64,000 nt of DNA from Curtobacterium sp. UNCCL20 (GCF_900101675.1 NZ_FNKG01000003.1:310001-374000); one strand, 5' to 3'; counted from the first letter of the stretch, positions 46,104 through 55,622 are shown. Notes: generated by a model not told the origin, from the sequence alone. Numbers and translations are program-made.

Positions 46104-46125
46104 CCGTTCGGGCAGACTCGCTCGC

Positions 46126-46131
46126 TACGCT
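46126..46131 (+). promoter_or_regulatory. leaderless -10 element of coaE
   Basis: TACGCT ends 7 nt before the GTG at 46139. This favours that codon over the GTG at 46133. Confidence 0.6.
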
Positions 46132-46138
46132 GGTGACC

Positions 46139-46741
46139 GTGCGGATCATCGGACTCACGGGCGGCATCGCCGCGGGCAAGTCGACCGTCTCCGGTCGCTG
46201 GGCGGAGCACGGGGCGGTCATCGTCGACGCCGATCGGCTCGCACGGGACGCGGTCGCTCCCGGCAGCCCGGGTCTGGCCCAGGTTGCGGAGCGGTTCGGC
46301 CCCGGCGTGATCGCGGCGGACGGTTCGCTCGACCGGCCCGCGCTCGGAGCGATCGTGTTCTCCGACGAGGCCGCGCGGAAGGACCTCGAGGGCATCACCC
46401 ACCCCGAGGTCTGGCGTCTCGCCCAGCTCGCGTTCGACGCGGCCGAGGCAGCCGATCCCGACGCCGTCGTCGTGTACGACGTGCCGCTGCTCGCCGAGGC
46501 CCGCGGCAGCCGACCCCTGCGGTTCGACGCGGTCGTAGTGGTGGACGCCCCCGCGGCGCAGCGCATCGAACGCCTCGTCGAGCACCGGGGGATGCCCCGT
46601 GACGAGGCCGAGCGTCGCGTGGCCGCACAGGCCAGCGACGCCGAACGACTCGCCCTGGCCGACCACGTCGTGGACGCCACGGGCACCCTCGACGCCACGC
46701 TCCGTTCGGCCGACGCGGTCTGGGAGCGCATCGGTCGATGA
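46139..46741 (+). CDS. coaE: dephospho-CoA kinase
   Basis: This 200-residue enzyme phosphorylates dephospho-CoA in the last step of CoA synthesis. The P-loop GGIAAGKST is at residues 8-16; the substrate segment VDADRLARDAV and VYDVPLLAEAR follow. Here the protein is the single kinase domain, without the C-terminal GrpB-like extension seen in some mycobacteria. It overlaps the next gene by ATGA, possibly by chance of operon layout. Confidence 0.95.
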   Translation: MRIIGLTGGIAAGKSTVSGRWAEHGAVIVDADRLARDAVAPGSPGLAQVAERFGPGVIAADGSLDRPALGAIVFSDEAARKDLEGITHPEVWRLAQLAFDAAEAADPDAVVVYDVPLLAEARGSRPLRFDAVVVVDAPAAQRIERLVEHRGMPRDEAERRVAAQASDAERLALADHVVDATGTLDATLRSADAVWERIGR

Positions 46742-47769
46742 AGCACCGGGTGCTCCTCGTCCTCGCCGCCGTCCTCCTGGTCGCCATCGGCGCCGCGTCG
46801 CTCGTCGCGGCGAACGTCCTCGGCGGTCAGCGGGTGGAGCAGCACGGGCGCGTGGCCGCGGCGGACCGTCCGCACGGTGACGAGCACGGTCCCGAGGGGG
46901 AGTTCCACCGGTTCCGGCTCGGCACGATCAACGGCCAACGACTCGAACCGAACCGCGACGACTTCGCCGCGCGGACCAACGCCGACGGACCGCTGCTGCT
47001 GTTCCTGCCGGCGACCCGCGCGAAACCCGCCGACTACCAGCTGTTCCTCGGGACGGCGCTGCAGGACGGGTACCACGTGCTCGGGCTCGACTACTGGAAC
47101 CTCGGCAAGACCCTCTCCGGCACGTGCGAGGCCGATCCGCACTGCTACGGCCAGGTGCAGCGGAACCGGTTCGACGGCAGCCGTCCGTCTGCCTACAGCG
47201 CGGTGCGACCAACGGGGTCGATCGTGTCCCGGTTCCGCGACGCGATCGGCTACCTCGAGGACCACGACCCCGACGGCGGGTGGGGACGGTTCGTCCGGGG
47301 CGACGACGACATCGCGTGGAACGACATCGTGGTGGCCGGGCACTCCCAGGGCGGCGGCGAAGCGGCGTACATCGCCCACATCCGATCGGTGCAGGGAGCG
47401 CTGATGTTCTCGTCGCCCGTGGAGTCCCTCGGCGCCGAGCACGCCGCGTGGATGGACCGCCCGGGCAGGACGCCCGTCGCCCGGATGTACGCGATCGACG
47501 ACGTCCGCGACGTGTTCGGCCCGCGGATCCGGGGGTCGTGGCGCGTCCTCGGGCTCGACGGCCCGAGTGGTGCGTTCCGTACCGACACCGCCCCACCGGG
47601 CACCGACGCCGACCCGCACGCGATCCTCACCGACATCCGCGTCGGGTCCCCGGGGGAGTCGCACTCGCGGATCATCAAGGACTCGACGCCCCTCGGTCCG
47701 GACGGCACACCCCGGATGCTCCCGCTGTGGCAGTGGCTGCTCCACCGGTTCTCCTCGGAACGGACATAG
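46738..47769 (+). CDS. exported alpha/beta-hydrolase-like protein
   Basis: This 343-residue protein begins with a signal peptide or signal anchor (about residues 4-28) and has the nucleophile elbow GHSQGGG near residue 201, flanked by a long conserved region resembling BPSS1187-type secreted hydrolases. The substrate is unknown. The start overlaps the coaE stop. It is followed, 22 bp later, by an acyl-CoA synthetase-like gene with its own promoter, so co-transcription with that gene is uncertain. Confidence 0.78.
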   Translation: MKHRVLLVLAAVLLVAIGAASLVAANVLGGQRVEQHGRVAAADRPHGDEHGPEGEFHRFRLGTINGQRLEPNRDDFAARTNADGPLLLFLPATRAKPADYQLFLGTALQDGYHVLGLDYWNLGKTLSGTCEADPHCYGQVQRNRFDGSRPSAYSAVRPTGSIVSRFRDAIGYLEDHDPDGGWGRFVRGDDDIAWNDIVVAGHSQGGGEAAYIAHIRSVQGALMFSSPVESLGAEHAAWMDRPGRTPVARMYAIDDVRDVFGPRIRGSWRVLGLDGPSGAFRTDTAPPGTDADPHAILTDIRVGSPGESHSRIIKDSTPLGPDGTPRMLPLWQWLLHRFSSERT

Positions 47770-47779
47770 GAACCCGCAA

Positions 47780-47785
47780 TACTCT
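47780..47785 (+). promoter_or_regulatory. leaderless -10 element of the AMP-ligase gene
   Basis: TACTCT ends 6 nt before the GTG start at 47792, with no ribosome site. Confidence 0.65.
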
Positions 47786-47791
47786 GAGTCC

Positions 47792-49375
47792 GTGCAGCAA
47801 GCAGGCGAAGAACCCGACCTGCGTTCGATCATCCGTGCCCGAGCGGCACAGGACGGGGAGCGCAGCTACCTCGAGGACGCGCGCAGCGACCGCGTCCTGA
47901 CCTACCGTGCCCTCGACGACGCCGTGCGCGCCTGGGCAGCGACCCTCGACGCCATCGGTGTCGCGCCGTCCGGAGCGGTCCTCGTCGACCTCGGCGACCC
48001 GCTCTCGTTCGCCGTCGTGCACCTCGCCGCCGTCGCCACCGGGCGGCGGGCGATCCCCGTCGACACCGGTCGGCCGACCACCGAACCCCGCCGTCTCGCC
48101 GACCTGATCGGCGGCGCGTCCATCGTGGTGTCGGACCGTGCAGTGGACGCGACCATCCCCGGGGTGCCCTCCAGCGGGATCGACGCGGCCACGTTTCTCC
48201 CGGCCGGCATCCGTGACGGCGACCTGCCGTCCGAGAACCCGGACGCACCGGGCGAGGGCTCCGTCGTCCTCTTCACCAGCGGGTCGACCGGCACACCGAA
48301 GGGCGTGGAACTGCCCGAGTCGCAGCTGCTGTTCGTCGCCCGCGCGGTGGCGCAGCACAACGCGCTCACGCCGGAGGACCGCGGCTTCAACTCGCTGCCC
48401 CTCTTCCACGTCAACGCCGAGGTGGTGGGGCTGCTGGCGACCCTGGTGTCCGGCGCCACCCTCGTGCTCGACCGACGGTTCCGGCGCACCGGGTTCTGGG
48501 AGCTCCTGGCCGAGCGCCGGATCACCTGGCTGAACGCCGTGCCCGCGATCCTCGCCGTGCTCGCGAAGACCGGACCCCTCGACTTCCCGGCCGGCCTGCG
48601 GTTCGTGCGGAGTGCCTCGGCGCCGCTGCCGGACCCGGTCCGCGCGGCGCTCGGCGACGTCCCGCTCGTCGTGAGCTGGGGGATGACCGAGGGTGCGTCG
48701 CAGATCACGGCGACCCCGCTCGACGCTCCCGCCCGGGTCGGCACCGTCGGTGTCCCGGTGGGGTCCGAGGTGCAGGTCCGTGGCGACGACGGGTCCGTCC
48801 TGCCCGCCGGCGAGGTCGGCGCGCTCTGGATCCGCGGCGACGGGATCGTGCACCACTACCTGTTCGGCCGGGCGGCCGAACGCTTCGACGCCGACGGGTG
48901 GCTGAGCACCGGGGACGTCGGCTCCGTGTCGGCGGACGGCTGGGTGTCCCTGGCCGGGCGCTCCGACGACGTCATCAACCGCGGGGGCGAGAAGGTGTAC
49001 CCGTCCGAGGTCGAGGACGTGCTGCTCGGGGATCCGCGCGTGCTCGAGGCGGTCGTCGTCGGACGGCCGCACGACGTGCTCGGGGCGGTGCCGATCGCGT
49101 ACGTCATCCCGCAGACGAGCGAGGCGGCCGAGGACGGGGACGCTGCCACGTCCACGGCGTCCACGGCGTCCGCATCCGGGGTGCTCGACACCGGGTCGCT
49201 CGACACCGGGATGCTCGACACCGAGGCGCTCGTCGCCGACCTCACCGCCCGCGTCGAGGCCCGGCTCACCCGCTTCCGCCGCCCCGTCGAGATCATCGTC
49301 GTCCCCGACCTGCCGCGTGCGGCGACCGGGAAGGTCCAGCGAGCCAAGGTGCGCTCCATGGCGGCGCAGCCGTGA
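47792..49375 (+). CDS. AMP-binding acyl-CoA synthetase-like ligase
   Basis: This 527-residue protein activates a carboxylic acid as an adenylate and probably transfers it to CoA or a carrier. The ATP segment LFTSGSTGTPKGV is near 165, the hinge region DGWVSLAGRSDDVINRGGEK near 383 and the catalytic lysine in RAATGKVQRAKV near 514. The substrate is unknown. The C-terminal domain is interrupted near residues 445-480 by a Ser/Thr/Ala-rich stretch with a repeated LDTG unit. It overlaps the following acyltransferase by GTGA. Confidence 0.85.
   Translation: MQQAGEEPDLRSIIRARAAQDGERSYLEDARSDRVLTYRALDDAVRAWAATLDAIGVAPSGAVLVDLGDPLSFAVVHLAAVATGRRAIPVDTGRPTTEPRRLADLIGGASIVVSDRAVDATIPGVPSSGIDAATFLPAGIRDGDLPSENPDAPGEGSVVLFTSGSTGTPKGVELPESQLLFVARAVAQHNALTPEDRGFNSLPLFHVNAEVVGLLATLVSGATLVLDRRFRRTGFWELLAERRITWLNAVPAILAVLAKTGPLDFPAGLRFVRSASAPLPDPVRAALGDVPLVVSWGMTEGASQITATPLDAPARVGTVGVPVGSEVQVRGDDGSVLPAGEVGALWIRGDGIVHHYLFGRAAERFDADGWLSTGDVGSVSADGWVSLAGRSDDVINRGGEKVYPSEVEDVLLGDPRVLEAVVVGRPHDVLGAVPIAYVIPQTSEAAEDGDAATSTASTASASGVLDTGSLDTGMLDTEALVADLTARVEARLTRFRRPVEIIVVPDLPRAATGKVQRAKVRSMAAQP
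49184..49228 (+). repeat. 15-bp tandem repeat in the AMP-ligase gene
   Basis: Three imperfect units starting CTCGACACCG encode LDTGS, LDTGM and LDTEA. A 9-bp repeat, TCCACGGCG, occurs just upstream near 49151-49168. Both are in frame in a linker. Confidence 0.75.
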
Positions 49376-50661
49376 CCGGTGGACAGACCCCGACGCGCAC
49401 CGCCGAGGGGAAGCCGCGGCACCTCTACGAGGTCGACGTCCTCCGCATCCTCACGTTCGCCTGCGTCATCGGGGTGCACACCACGAGCCACACCGTCGCC
49501 TCCGACGACGTCGGGTTGAACGCCCTGCTCGGGCTGCTGCACTTCACGCGGCTGGTGTTCTTCTCGCTGACCGCGTTCGTCCTCGTCTACAGCTACACGC
49601 TCCGGCCCCGACCGATGTCGCAGTTCTGGCCGAAGCGCTTCCTGCTCGTCGGCGTGCCCTACCTCGCCTGGTCGTTCGTGTACGTCGTGTCGTCGTGGCT
49701 GCTCGACGGCACCCGGCGCGGCGACGTCCCCGACCTCGTCCGGACCTTCGCCGAGGGCATCGTCACCGGCACCTCGTGGTACCACCTGTACTTCCTGCTC
49801 GTGACGATGCAGGTGTACCTGCTGCTGCCCGTCATCGCCTGGCTCGTCCGGAAGACGCGCGGGCACCACGTCGCGGTGCTCGCCGTCTCCCTCGTCGTCC
49901 AGCTCGTCGTCTTCGCCGGGTACAAGTACTTCCCGGCGAGCGACGCCTGGCTGCAGGGGTACCAGAAGCAGTTCTTCTTCTCCTACGTGTTCTTCATCGT
50001 GTCCGGCGCGATCGCGGCCGACCACGCCGACGGGTTCCTCCGGTTCATCCGGGTGCACCGGCGCGCGGTCCTCTGGGGCTTCGTCGGGGTCGGCGTCCTG
50101 ACGCTCGCGGTCTGGGCCGCGCAGGTCGGCCTCGGCCAATCGCTGTACGCCGCCGGCACACCGCTCCAGCCGATCCAGGTGCTCTGGAGCAGCGCCGTCT
50201 TCGTCGGGTTCCTCGCGATCGGGGCGCGGTGGGCCGACCGGCGACGACCCGGGAGCCCGCTCGCCCGCGTCGTCGACTACGGCTCGGACCGGTCGTTCGG
50301 CATCTTCCTGAGCCACCCGTTCATGATCTGGATCCTGCTCTACGGCGACAGCTGGCTCGAGCGGATCGTCCCGAAGCCGTGGCTGACGCTCGTCACGTAC
50401 CTGCTCGTGCTCGTGCTGTCCGTCGCGGTGACGGAGGCCTTCCGGTGGACGCCGCTCAGCGTGCCGTTGACCGGTCGGCCGTCGCTCGCGTCGCGCGGGC
50501 AGCGTGAGGCGCGGGCCCGGAAGCGGGCGGGTCGGACCGGGTCCGGTACCCCGCGGGTCGGCCGTGCCCCGGCCGCCGCTGCGGCGGGAAGCAGCTCGCC
50601 GGAGCCGGTCGAGCCCGACGACGCCCTCGTGGGCGAGACAGACGACGTCGGTCGGCGGTAG
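49372..50661 (+). CDS. acyltransferase 3 family membrane protein
   Basis: This 429-residue protein has about ten hydrophobic segments, with the N-terminal EVDVLRILTFACVIGVHTTSH carrying the family arginine and histidine. A positively charged, Ala/Pro-rich cytoplasmic tail of about 65 residues follows. It differs from the acyltransferase at 32260. Because the GTG start lies inside the AMP-ligase stop, the two probably work together: activation of an acyl group, then its transfer across the membrane to a surface molecule (inference). Confidence 0.82.
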   Translation: MTGGQTPTRTAEGKPRHLYEVDVLRILTFACVIGVHTTSHTVASDDVGLNALLGLLHFTRLVFFSLTAFVLVYSYTLRPRPMSQFWPKRFLLVGVPYLAWSFVYVVSSWLLDGTRRGDVPDLVRTFAEGIVTGTSWYHLYFLLVTMQVYLLLPVIAWLVRKTRGHHVAVLAVSLVVQLVVFAGYKYFPASDAWLQGYQKQFFFSYVFFIVSGAIAADHADGFLRFIRVHRRAVLWGFVGVGVLTLAVWAAQVGLGQSLYAAGTPLQPIQVLWSSAVFVGFLAIGARWADRRRPGSPLARVVDYGSDRSFGIFLSHPFMIWILLYGDSWLERIVPKPWLTLVTYLLVLVLSVAVTEAFRWTPLSVPLTGRPSLASRGQREARARKRAGRTGSGTPRVGRAPAAAAAGSSSPEPVEPDDALVGETDDVGRR

Positions 50662-50667
50662 CCGGGT

Positions 50668-50744
50668 CGTCAGCTGTTGCGTCAGCTGGGTTCGTCGGCT
50701 GAGTTCATCAGCCGGGTTCGTCAGCCGGGTTCGTCGGCTGGTGC
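50668..50744. repeat. 13-bp tandem array, about six units
   Basis: Units follow the consensus CGTCRGCYGGGTT, the first being 12 bp: 50668, 50680, 50693, 50706, 50719 and 50732. The array starts 6 bp after the acyltransferase stop codon. Confidence 0.8.
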
Positions 50745-50813
50745 GGCGTTGCGGACGTGGTGCGAGGTCGGAGCCCCGCACGGCGTCGGGAACCTCGCAC
50801 GGTGCGTTGGTCG
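50727..50813 (+). repeat. 87-bp direct repeat, copy 1
   Basis: This copy matches 50890-50976 at all but about five positions. It contains GGACGTGGTGCGAGGTCGGA and CTCGCACGGTGCG. Confidence 0.85.
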
Positions 50814-50837
50814 CGGCCGCGTGGTGGGGCCGGTGGC

Positions 50838-50880
50838 GGCCTGGAGGCGCGTGGCGGGCTGGTGCCGCGCCTCCAGGCCG
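50838..50880. repeat. inverted pair of the dispersed GGCCTGGAGG motif
   Basis: GGCCTGGAGGCGCG (50838-50851) and CGCGCCTCCAGGCC (50866-50879) form a perfect 14-bp inverted repeat around 14 nt, giving a strong hairpin. Confidence 0.8.
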
Positions 50881-50889
50881 CACGGTGCT

Positions 50890-50976
50890 GGGTTCGTCAG
50901 CTGGTGCGGCGTTGCGGACGTGGTGCGAGGTCGGAGCCTCGCACGGTGTCGGGAACCTCGCACGGTGCGGTGGTCG
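50890..50976 (+). repeat. 87-bp direct repeat, copy 2
   Basis: This second copy is offset 163 bp from the first. A truncated third copy of its right end, AACCTCGCACGGTGCGGTGG, follows at about 50997-51016. Confidence 0.85.
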
Positions 50977-51039
50977 TCACCGAGTAGCGGGCAGGCAACC
51001 TCGCACGGTGCGGTGGCCGTGGCCCGGTGGTGGGGGCGG

Positions 51040-51060
51040 GACCCCGCACCGTGCGGGGTC
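51040..51060 (-). terminator. hairpin at the 3' end of the MFS gene
   Basis: GACCCCGC pairs with GCGGGGTC around a 5-nt loop. It overlaps the MFS stop codon at 51059-51061 and could terminate that transcript, or the opposite one. Confidence 0.6.
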
Positions 51061-52387
51061 AGGCGGACTGCTGCTCGGCCTTCGGGACGCCGATCTCGAG
51101 GACGCCGTCGGTGCTCGTCAGTCGCTGCGGCTTCATGAACCAGGCGACGACGGCGGCTGCGCCGAGCAGCACGCAGGAGAGCGCGAACGGGATCTGCCAT
51201 CCGGTGGTGTCGATGAGCACGCCGAACACGATCGGTGACACCACGCCGGCGACGCCGAACCCCGTGTTCATGAACCCGGAGGCCGTGCCGGACCACTGCG
51301 GCGCGACGTCCATCGGGATCGCCCAGAGGTTCGCGTTGCAGAGCTCCAGGAAGAAGAAGGACAGCGCGAGCGAGATCGTCGCGACGACGAGTCCCTGCCC
51401 GATCACGAGCGGGATGAGGCAGACGAGCGAACCGCCCAGCCCGATGACGAGCACGGTCCGCCGGGCGTTCCGGGTGTCGCCGCCGCGGTGGATGATCCGG
51501 TCGCTCAGCATCCCACCGACCGTGTCGCCGACGACGCCCGCGAGCAGGACGAGGGTGGTGAAGAGGGCGAACTGGCTGATCGGCAGGCCGAAGGTCGAGC
51601 TGAGGAACGTCGGGATCCAGGTGAGGAACACCCAGAGGACCCACCCGTAGCCGAAGTCGACGAACGTGACGGGGAGGATCTGCCGGGCGAGGGTGCGCCA
51701 CGGGACCGGCGGGCGGGTGGCGCGGGTCTCCACCGGCGGGAGCTCGTCGAGCTCGGTCTGCTGGATGCCGGCGGAGTCCTCGGGCTTGTCGCGGAACCAG
51801 ACGAACCAGACGATGGCCCAGGCGATCGACAGGAGCGCGGTCGCGAAGAACGCCCAGCGCCAGCTGCCGGTGGCGCCGATCACCCAGGCGACGAGGAGCG
51901 GCGCGAGCGCGTTGCCGAGTCGGGCCGCGGAGTGCACGACGCCCTGCGCGAAGCCGTTGCGGTCGCGGGGGATCCACCGGCTCATCGCCTGGGTCGCCGC
52001 GGGGAAGGCAGCCGCCTCGCTGAGACCCAGCAGCGCGCGAGCGGCGAAGAGCGTCCAGAACCCGACCGAGAAGCCGGTCCAGAGAGTGGCCACACCCCAG
52101 ACGACGGTGATCACGAAGAGCGCCTTGCGCGGGCCGAACTTCTCGGCGATGGTGCCGCCGAAGACCTGCAGGAGCGCGTAGGGCAGGGCGAACGCCGAGA
52201 CGATGAGCCCCGCGGTCGTCTCGTTGAAGCCGAAGTCCTCGGTGATGTGGGGGAGGGCGGTCGAGATGTTGGTGCGGTCGATGTACGAGATCGCGTACAT
52301 GAAGCACAGCAGGATGAGCACCCGACCGCGGATGCGTCCGCGGAACGGGGTGCCCTTCGGCGGTGCGGCGGGGGTCGCCGTCGTCAT
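51059..52387 (-). CDS. MFS transporter, anion:cation symporter family
   Basis: This 442-residue protein has 12 predicted membrane helices. The opening CFMYAISYIDRTNISTALPHI is typical of the ACS family, which imports organic acids such as hexuronates, glucarate or phthalate with protons or cations. The conserved ALLGLSEAAAFPAA follows. The substrate is not determined. The ATG has GGAGAGG just upstream. No catabolic genes are nearby to suggest a substrate. It is divergent from uvrB, 156 bp away. Confidence 0.88.
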   Translation of the reverse strand: MTTATPAAPPKGTPFRGRIRGRVLILLCFMYAISYIDRTNISTALPHITEDFGFNETTAGLIVSAFALPYALLQVFGGTIAEKFGPRKALFVITVVWGVATLWTGFSVGFWTLFAARALLGLSEAAAFPAATQAMSRWIPRDRNGFAQGVVHSAARLGNALAPLLVAWVIGATGSWRWAFFATALLSIAWAIVWFVWFRDKPEDSAGIQQTELDELPPVETRATRPPVPWRTLARQILPVTFVDFGYGWVLWVFLTWIPTFLSSTFGLPISQFALFTTLVLLAGVVGDTVGGMLSDRIIHRGGDTRNARRTVLVIGLGGSLVCLIPLVIGQGLVVATISLALSFFFLELCNANLWAIPMDVAPQWSGTASGFMNTGFGVAGVVSPIVFGVLIDTTGWQIPFALSCVLLGAAAVVAWFMKPQRLTSTDGVLEIGVPKAEQQSA

Positions 52388-52530
52388 GGGCCTCTCCGGG
52401 GGAGTGAGAAGGATTCGGGTTGCTGAACGGATCGGAGGCTATGCCCGGTCCCTATCAGCGGACTTGGAGGCTGCCTGGCGTGGACGATACGCCCAGGGCG
52501 AGCACCGGGCTCGGTGTCGGTGGTGCCGAC

Positions 52531-52536
52531 TACCGT
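52531..52536 (+). promoter_or_regulatory. leaderless -10 element of uvrB
   Basis: TACCGT ends 7 nt before the ATG at 52544. No SOS box of the GAAC-N4-GTTC type was found in the 156-bp intergenic region. Confidence 0.6.
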
Positions 52537-52543
52537 TGGACCC

Positions 52544-54628
52544 ATGGCAGTGTCAATCGAGCCCACCCGCGCGGTCCGTCCGTTCGAGGTCATCAGCGAG
52601 TACTCGCCGAGCGGTGACCAGCCCGCGGCGATCGCCGAGCTCGCCGGACGCATCAACGCCGGTGAGACCGACGTCGTGCTGCTCGGGGCCACGGGTACCG
52701 GCAAGTCCGCGACGACTGCGTGGCTCATCGAACAGGTGCAGCGGCCGACCCTCGTGCTCGCGCACAACAAGACCCTGGCGGCGCAGCTCGCGAACGAGTT
52801 CCGCAGTCTGCTGCCCAACAACGCGGTCGAGTACTTCGTGTCGTACTACGACTACTACCAGCCCGAGGCGTACGTCCCGCAGACGGACACGTTCATCGAG
52901 AAGGACTCCTCGGTCAACGCCGAGGTCGAGCGGCTCCGGCACTCCACGACGAACTCGCTCCTCAGCCGGCGCGACGTCGTGGTGGTCTCGACGGTGTCCT
53001 GCATCTACGGCCTCGGCACACCTGAGCAGTACATGAACGCCTCGGTGGCGCTGCACGTCGGCCAGACGATCTCGCGCGACCAGCTCGTCCGGAAGTTCGT
53101 GGCGATGCAGTACCAGCGGAACGACGTCGACTTCGCGCGCGGCACCTTCCGGGTCCGGGGCGACACCATCGAGATCATCCCGATGTACGAAGAGCACGCG
53201 ATCCGCATCGAGATGTTCGGTGACGAGGTCGAAGCGCTGTCGTCGCTGCACCCGCTCACCGGCAACGTCATCGACGAGCTGCCGGCGGTGTCGATCTTCC
53301 CGGCGTCGCACTACGTCGCCGACACCGACGTCATGCACCGCGCGATCTCGACGATCAAGGAAGAGCTGGCGGAACGCCTCGCCGAGCTCGAGGGGCAGGG
53401 CAAGCTGCTCGAGGCGCAGCGCCTCCGGATGCGCACCACGTTCGACATCGAGATGATGGAACAGATCGGCTTCTGCTCCGGCATCGAGAACTACTCGCGG
53501 CACATGGACGGTCGTGTCGCCGGCGAAGCCCCGCACTGCCTGATCGACTACTTCCCGGACGACTTCCTCATCGTCATCGACGAGTCCCACGTCACCGTGC
53601 CGCAGATCGGTGCGATGTACGAGGGCGACGCCTCCCGCAAGCGCACGCTGGTGGAGCACGGCTTCCGCCTGCCGAGTGCCCTCGACAACCGACCGCTCAC
53701 CTTCGCGGAGTTCCTCGACCGCGTCGGTCAGAAGGTCTACCTGTCCGCGACCCCGGGTCGGTACGAGCTCGGCGTCACGGACAGCGTGGTGGAGCAGATC
53801 ATCCGACCGACCGGTCTCGTCGACCCGGAGATCGTGGTGAAGCCGAGCGACGGCCAGATCGACGACCTGCTCGAGGAGATCCAGCAGCGCGTCGAGAAGG
53901 ACGAGCGCGTCCTCGTGACCACGCTGACCAAGCGCATGGCCGAAGAGCTCACCGACTTCCTCGGGAACGCCGGGGTCCGGGTGCGCTACCTGCACTCCGA
54001 CGTCGACACGCTGAAGCGCGTCGAGCTCCTCACCGAGCTGCGCCAGGGCGTGTACGACGTCCTGGTCGGCATCAACCTGCTCCGAGAAGGACTCGACCTG
54101 CCCGAGGTCTCCCTCGTGGCGATCCTCGACGCCGACAAGGAAGGCTTCCTCCGGTCGTCGACGTCGCTCATCCAGACCATCGGTCGTGCGGCCCGCAACG
54201 TGTCGGGGCAGGTGCTCATGTACGCCGACAAGATGACGGACTCGATGAAGACCGCCATCGAGGAGACCGATCGTCGCCGTGAGAAGCAGGTCGCGTACAA
54301 CACGGAACGGGGCATCGACCCGCAGCCGCTCCGCAAGAAGATCGCCGACATCACCGAGATCCTGGCGCGCGAGAACGACGACACGAAGGCGCTGCTCGAA
54401 GGGCGCCCGGGTGCCGACGGTCGTCGATCGCCCACGCCGAACCTCAAGCGCGAGGGCATCGCGGGCGAGGGCGCGACGCAGCTCGAGGCGACCATCGCCG
54501 ACCTGAACGACCAGATGCTGCAGGCCGCGGCCGAGCTGAAGTTCGAGTTGGCCGCACGACTCCGCGACGAGGTGCAGGACCTCAAGAAGGCGCTGCGGCA
54601 GATGGAGTCGGCGGGGCATGTCCGCTGA
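52544..54628 (+). CDS. uvrB: excinuclease ABC subunit B
   Basis: This 694-residue protein verifies DNA damage in nucleotide excision repair. Walker A GATGTGKS is near residue 48, the damage-probing beta hairpin [12 protein letters not shown] near 102, DESH near 345, and the C-terminal UVR domain that binds UvrC ends the protein. Length is normal. The ATG at 52544 is leaderless; the upstream in-frame ATG-free extension (from 52514) is not supported. It overlaps the SDR gene by 11 bp. Confidence 0.97.
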   Translation: MAVSIEPTRAVRPFEVISEYSPSGDQPAAIAELAGRINAGETDVVLLGATGTGKSATTAWLIEQVQRPTLVLAHNKTLAAQLANEFRSLLPNNAVEYFVSYYDYYQPEAYVPQTDTFIEKDSSVNAEVERLRHSTTNSLLSRRDVVVVSTVSCIYGLGTPEQYMNASVALHVGQTISRDQLVRKFVAMQYQRNDVDFARGTFRVRGDTIEIIPMYEEHAIRIEMFGDEVEALSSLHPLTGNVIDELPAVSIFPASHYVADTDVMHRAISTIKEELAERLAELEGQGKLLEAQRLRMRTTFDIEMMEQIGFCSGIENYSRHMDGRVAGEAPHCLIDYFPDDFLIVIDESHVTVPQIGAMYEGDASRKRTLVEHGFRLPSALDNRPLTFAEFLDRVGQKVYLSATPGRYELGVTDSVVEQIIRPTGLVDPEIVVKPSDGQIDDLLEEIQQRVEKDERVLVTTLTKRMAEELTDFLGNAGVRVRYLHSDVDTLKRVELLTELRQGVYDVLVGINLLREGLDLPEVSLVAILDADKEGFLRSSTSLIQTIGRAARNVSGQVLMYADKMTDSMKTAIEETDRRREKQVAYNTERGIDPQPLRKKIADITEILARENDDTKALLEGRPGADGRRSPTPNLKREGIAGEGATQLEATIADLNDQMLQAAAELKFELAARLRDEVQDLKKALRQMESAGHVR

Positions 54629-55574
54629 CGACGGTGGGATCGCCACCGCTGACGGCGCAGGGTCGGCCGCCCGCCGGACCGTCGTCGTCACCGGGGCGAG
54701 CGCCGGGCTCGGGTACCACGCGGCGGAACAGCTCGCGGCCGCCGGACACCGGGTCGTCCTCGCCACGCGCGACCGGACACGTGCCGCGGCGGCGGAGCAC
54801 AGCATCCGCCGGCACGTCGACGGCGCCGATCTCGGGCACGTCCACCTCGACCTCGCCGACCTCGCCAGTGTGCGCACGGCCGCGGACGAACTGTCGCAGC
54901 TCGAGCCGGACGGGGTCGACGCGATCGTGAACAACGCCGGTGTGGTCGGCTCGGACGAGCTGCGCACCACCCCGCAGGGGACCGAGCTGCAGATCGGCAC
55001 GAACCACCTCGGGCACTTCGCCTGGACGGCGCTGACGCTCCCGCTCCTCGAACAGCGAGCGGGCCGGGTCGTGCACCTCGGGTCGATCGCGCACCGGTGG
55101 GCACGCCTCGAGACCACCGACCCGCTCGGTGCCGCCCGGTACTCGAGTTACCGGCAGTACGGGCGGAGCAAGCTCGCGGTGATGCTGTTCGGGTTCGAGC
55201 TGGCCGAACGACTGGCCGACGCCGGATCACCGGTCGCCAGTGTCGTGGCGCACCCGGGACTCGCACTCGACGTCCTCGCCGTACCGAGGCCGGACGTCCA
55301 GGCGTCGCGCTCCGAGCCGGCGTGGATCCGTCCGGCGCAGCGCCTGCTCGCCCAGGGCAAGGACGCCGGCGCCGAACCACTCGTGCACGCGGCGGTCGGC
55401 AGCGACGTCCGGTCGGGGGAGTACTGGGGGCCGTCCGGCTGGATGCAACTCCGTGGTCCGGCCACCGTGGTCCGTGCCGAACCGAGGGCACACGACCGCA
55501 TCGAGGCCGCCCGCCTCTGGGCGGCCAGCGAGCGCGCCGCCGGGGTCGCGTTCGCTCTCGACGCACTCGTCTGA
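54618..55574 (+). CDS. short-chain dehydrogenase/reductase
   Basis: This 318-residue protein is an NAD(P)-dependent oxidoreductase of the WWOX/retinol dehydrogenase-like SDR group. Cofactor motif TGASAGLG is at residues 25-32, NNAG near 112, and the catalytic Ser (LGSIAH), Tyr181 and Lys185 (YGRSK) are present. The substrate is unknown. The start overlaps uvrB by 11 bp. It sits between uvrB and uvrA but has no obvious role in repair. Confidence 0.88.
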   Translation: MSADDGGIATADGAGSAARRTVVVTGASAGLGYHAAEQLAAAGHRVVLATRDRTRAAAAEHSIRRHVDGADLGHVHLDLADLASVRTAADELSQLEPDGVDAIVNNAGVVGSDELRTTPQGTELQIGTNHLGHFAWTALTLPLLEQRAGRVVHLGSIAHRWARLETTDPLGAARYSSYRQYGRSKLAVMLFGFELAERLADAGSPVASVVAHPGLALDVLAVPRPDVQASRSEPAWIRPAQRLLAQGKDAGAEPLVHAAVGSDVRSGEYWGPSGWMQLRGPATVVRAEPRAHDRIEAARLWAASERAAGVAFALDALV

Positions 55575-55608
55575 CCGTCCATCGCGGCCGAATGTCGGTC
55601 CCGCTTCG

Positions 55609-55614
55609 TAGAAT
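55609..55614 (+). promoter_or_regulatory. -10 element of uvrA, near-leaderless
   Basis: TAGAAT ends 8 nt before the ATG at 55623. No SOS box was found. Confidence 0.55.
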
Positions 55615-55622
55615 CGACGACG

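Larger units (their letters stand above)
50662..51058. other. non-coding repeat field between the acyltransferase and MFS genes
   Basis: This 397-bp gap holds no credible gene. It consists of a 13-bp tandem array (50668-50744), an inverted pair of the CCTCCAGG motif, two 87-bp direct repeats and a partial third, and a hairpin next to the MFS stop codon. The word CTCGCACGGTGCG recurs three times and related GCACGG words occur several more times. Confidence 0.8.

Noticed and set aside
52388..52543. SOS box controlling uvrB
   Set aside because: No GAAC-N4-GTTC or close variant was found by eye; the same is true before uvrA.
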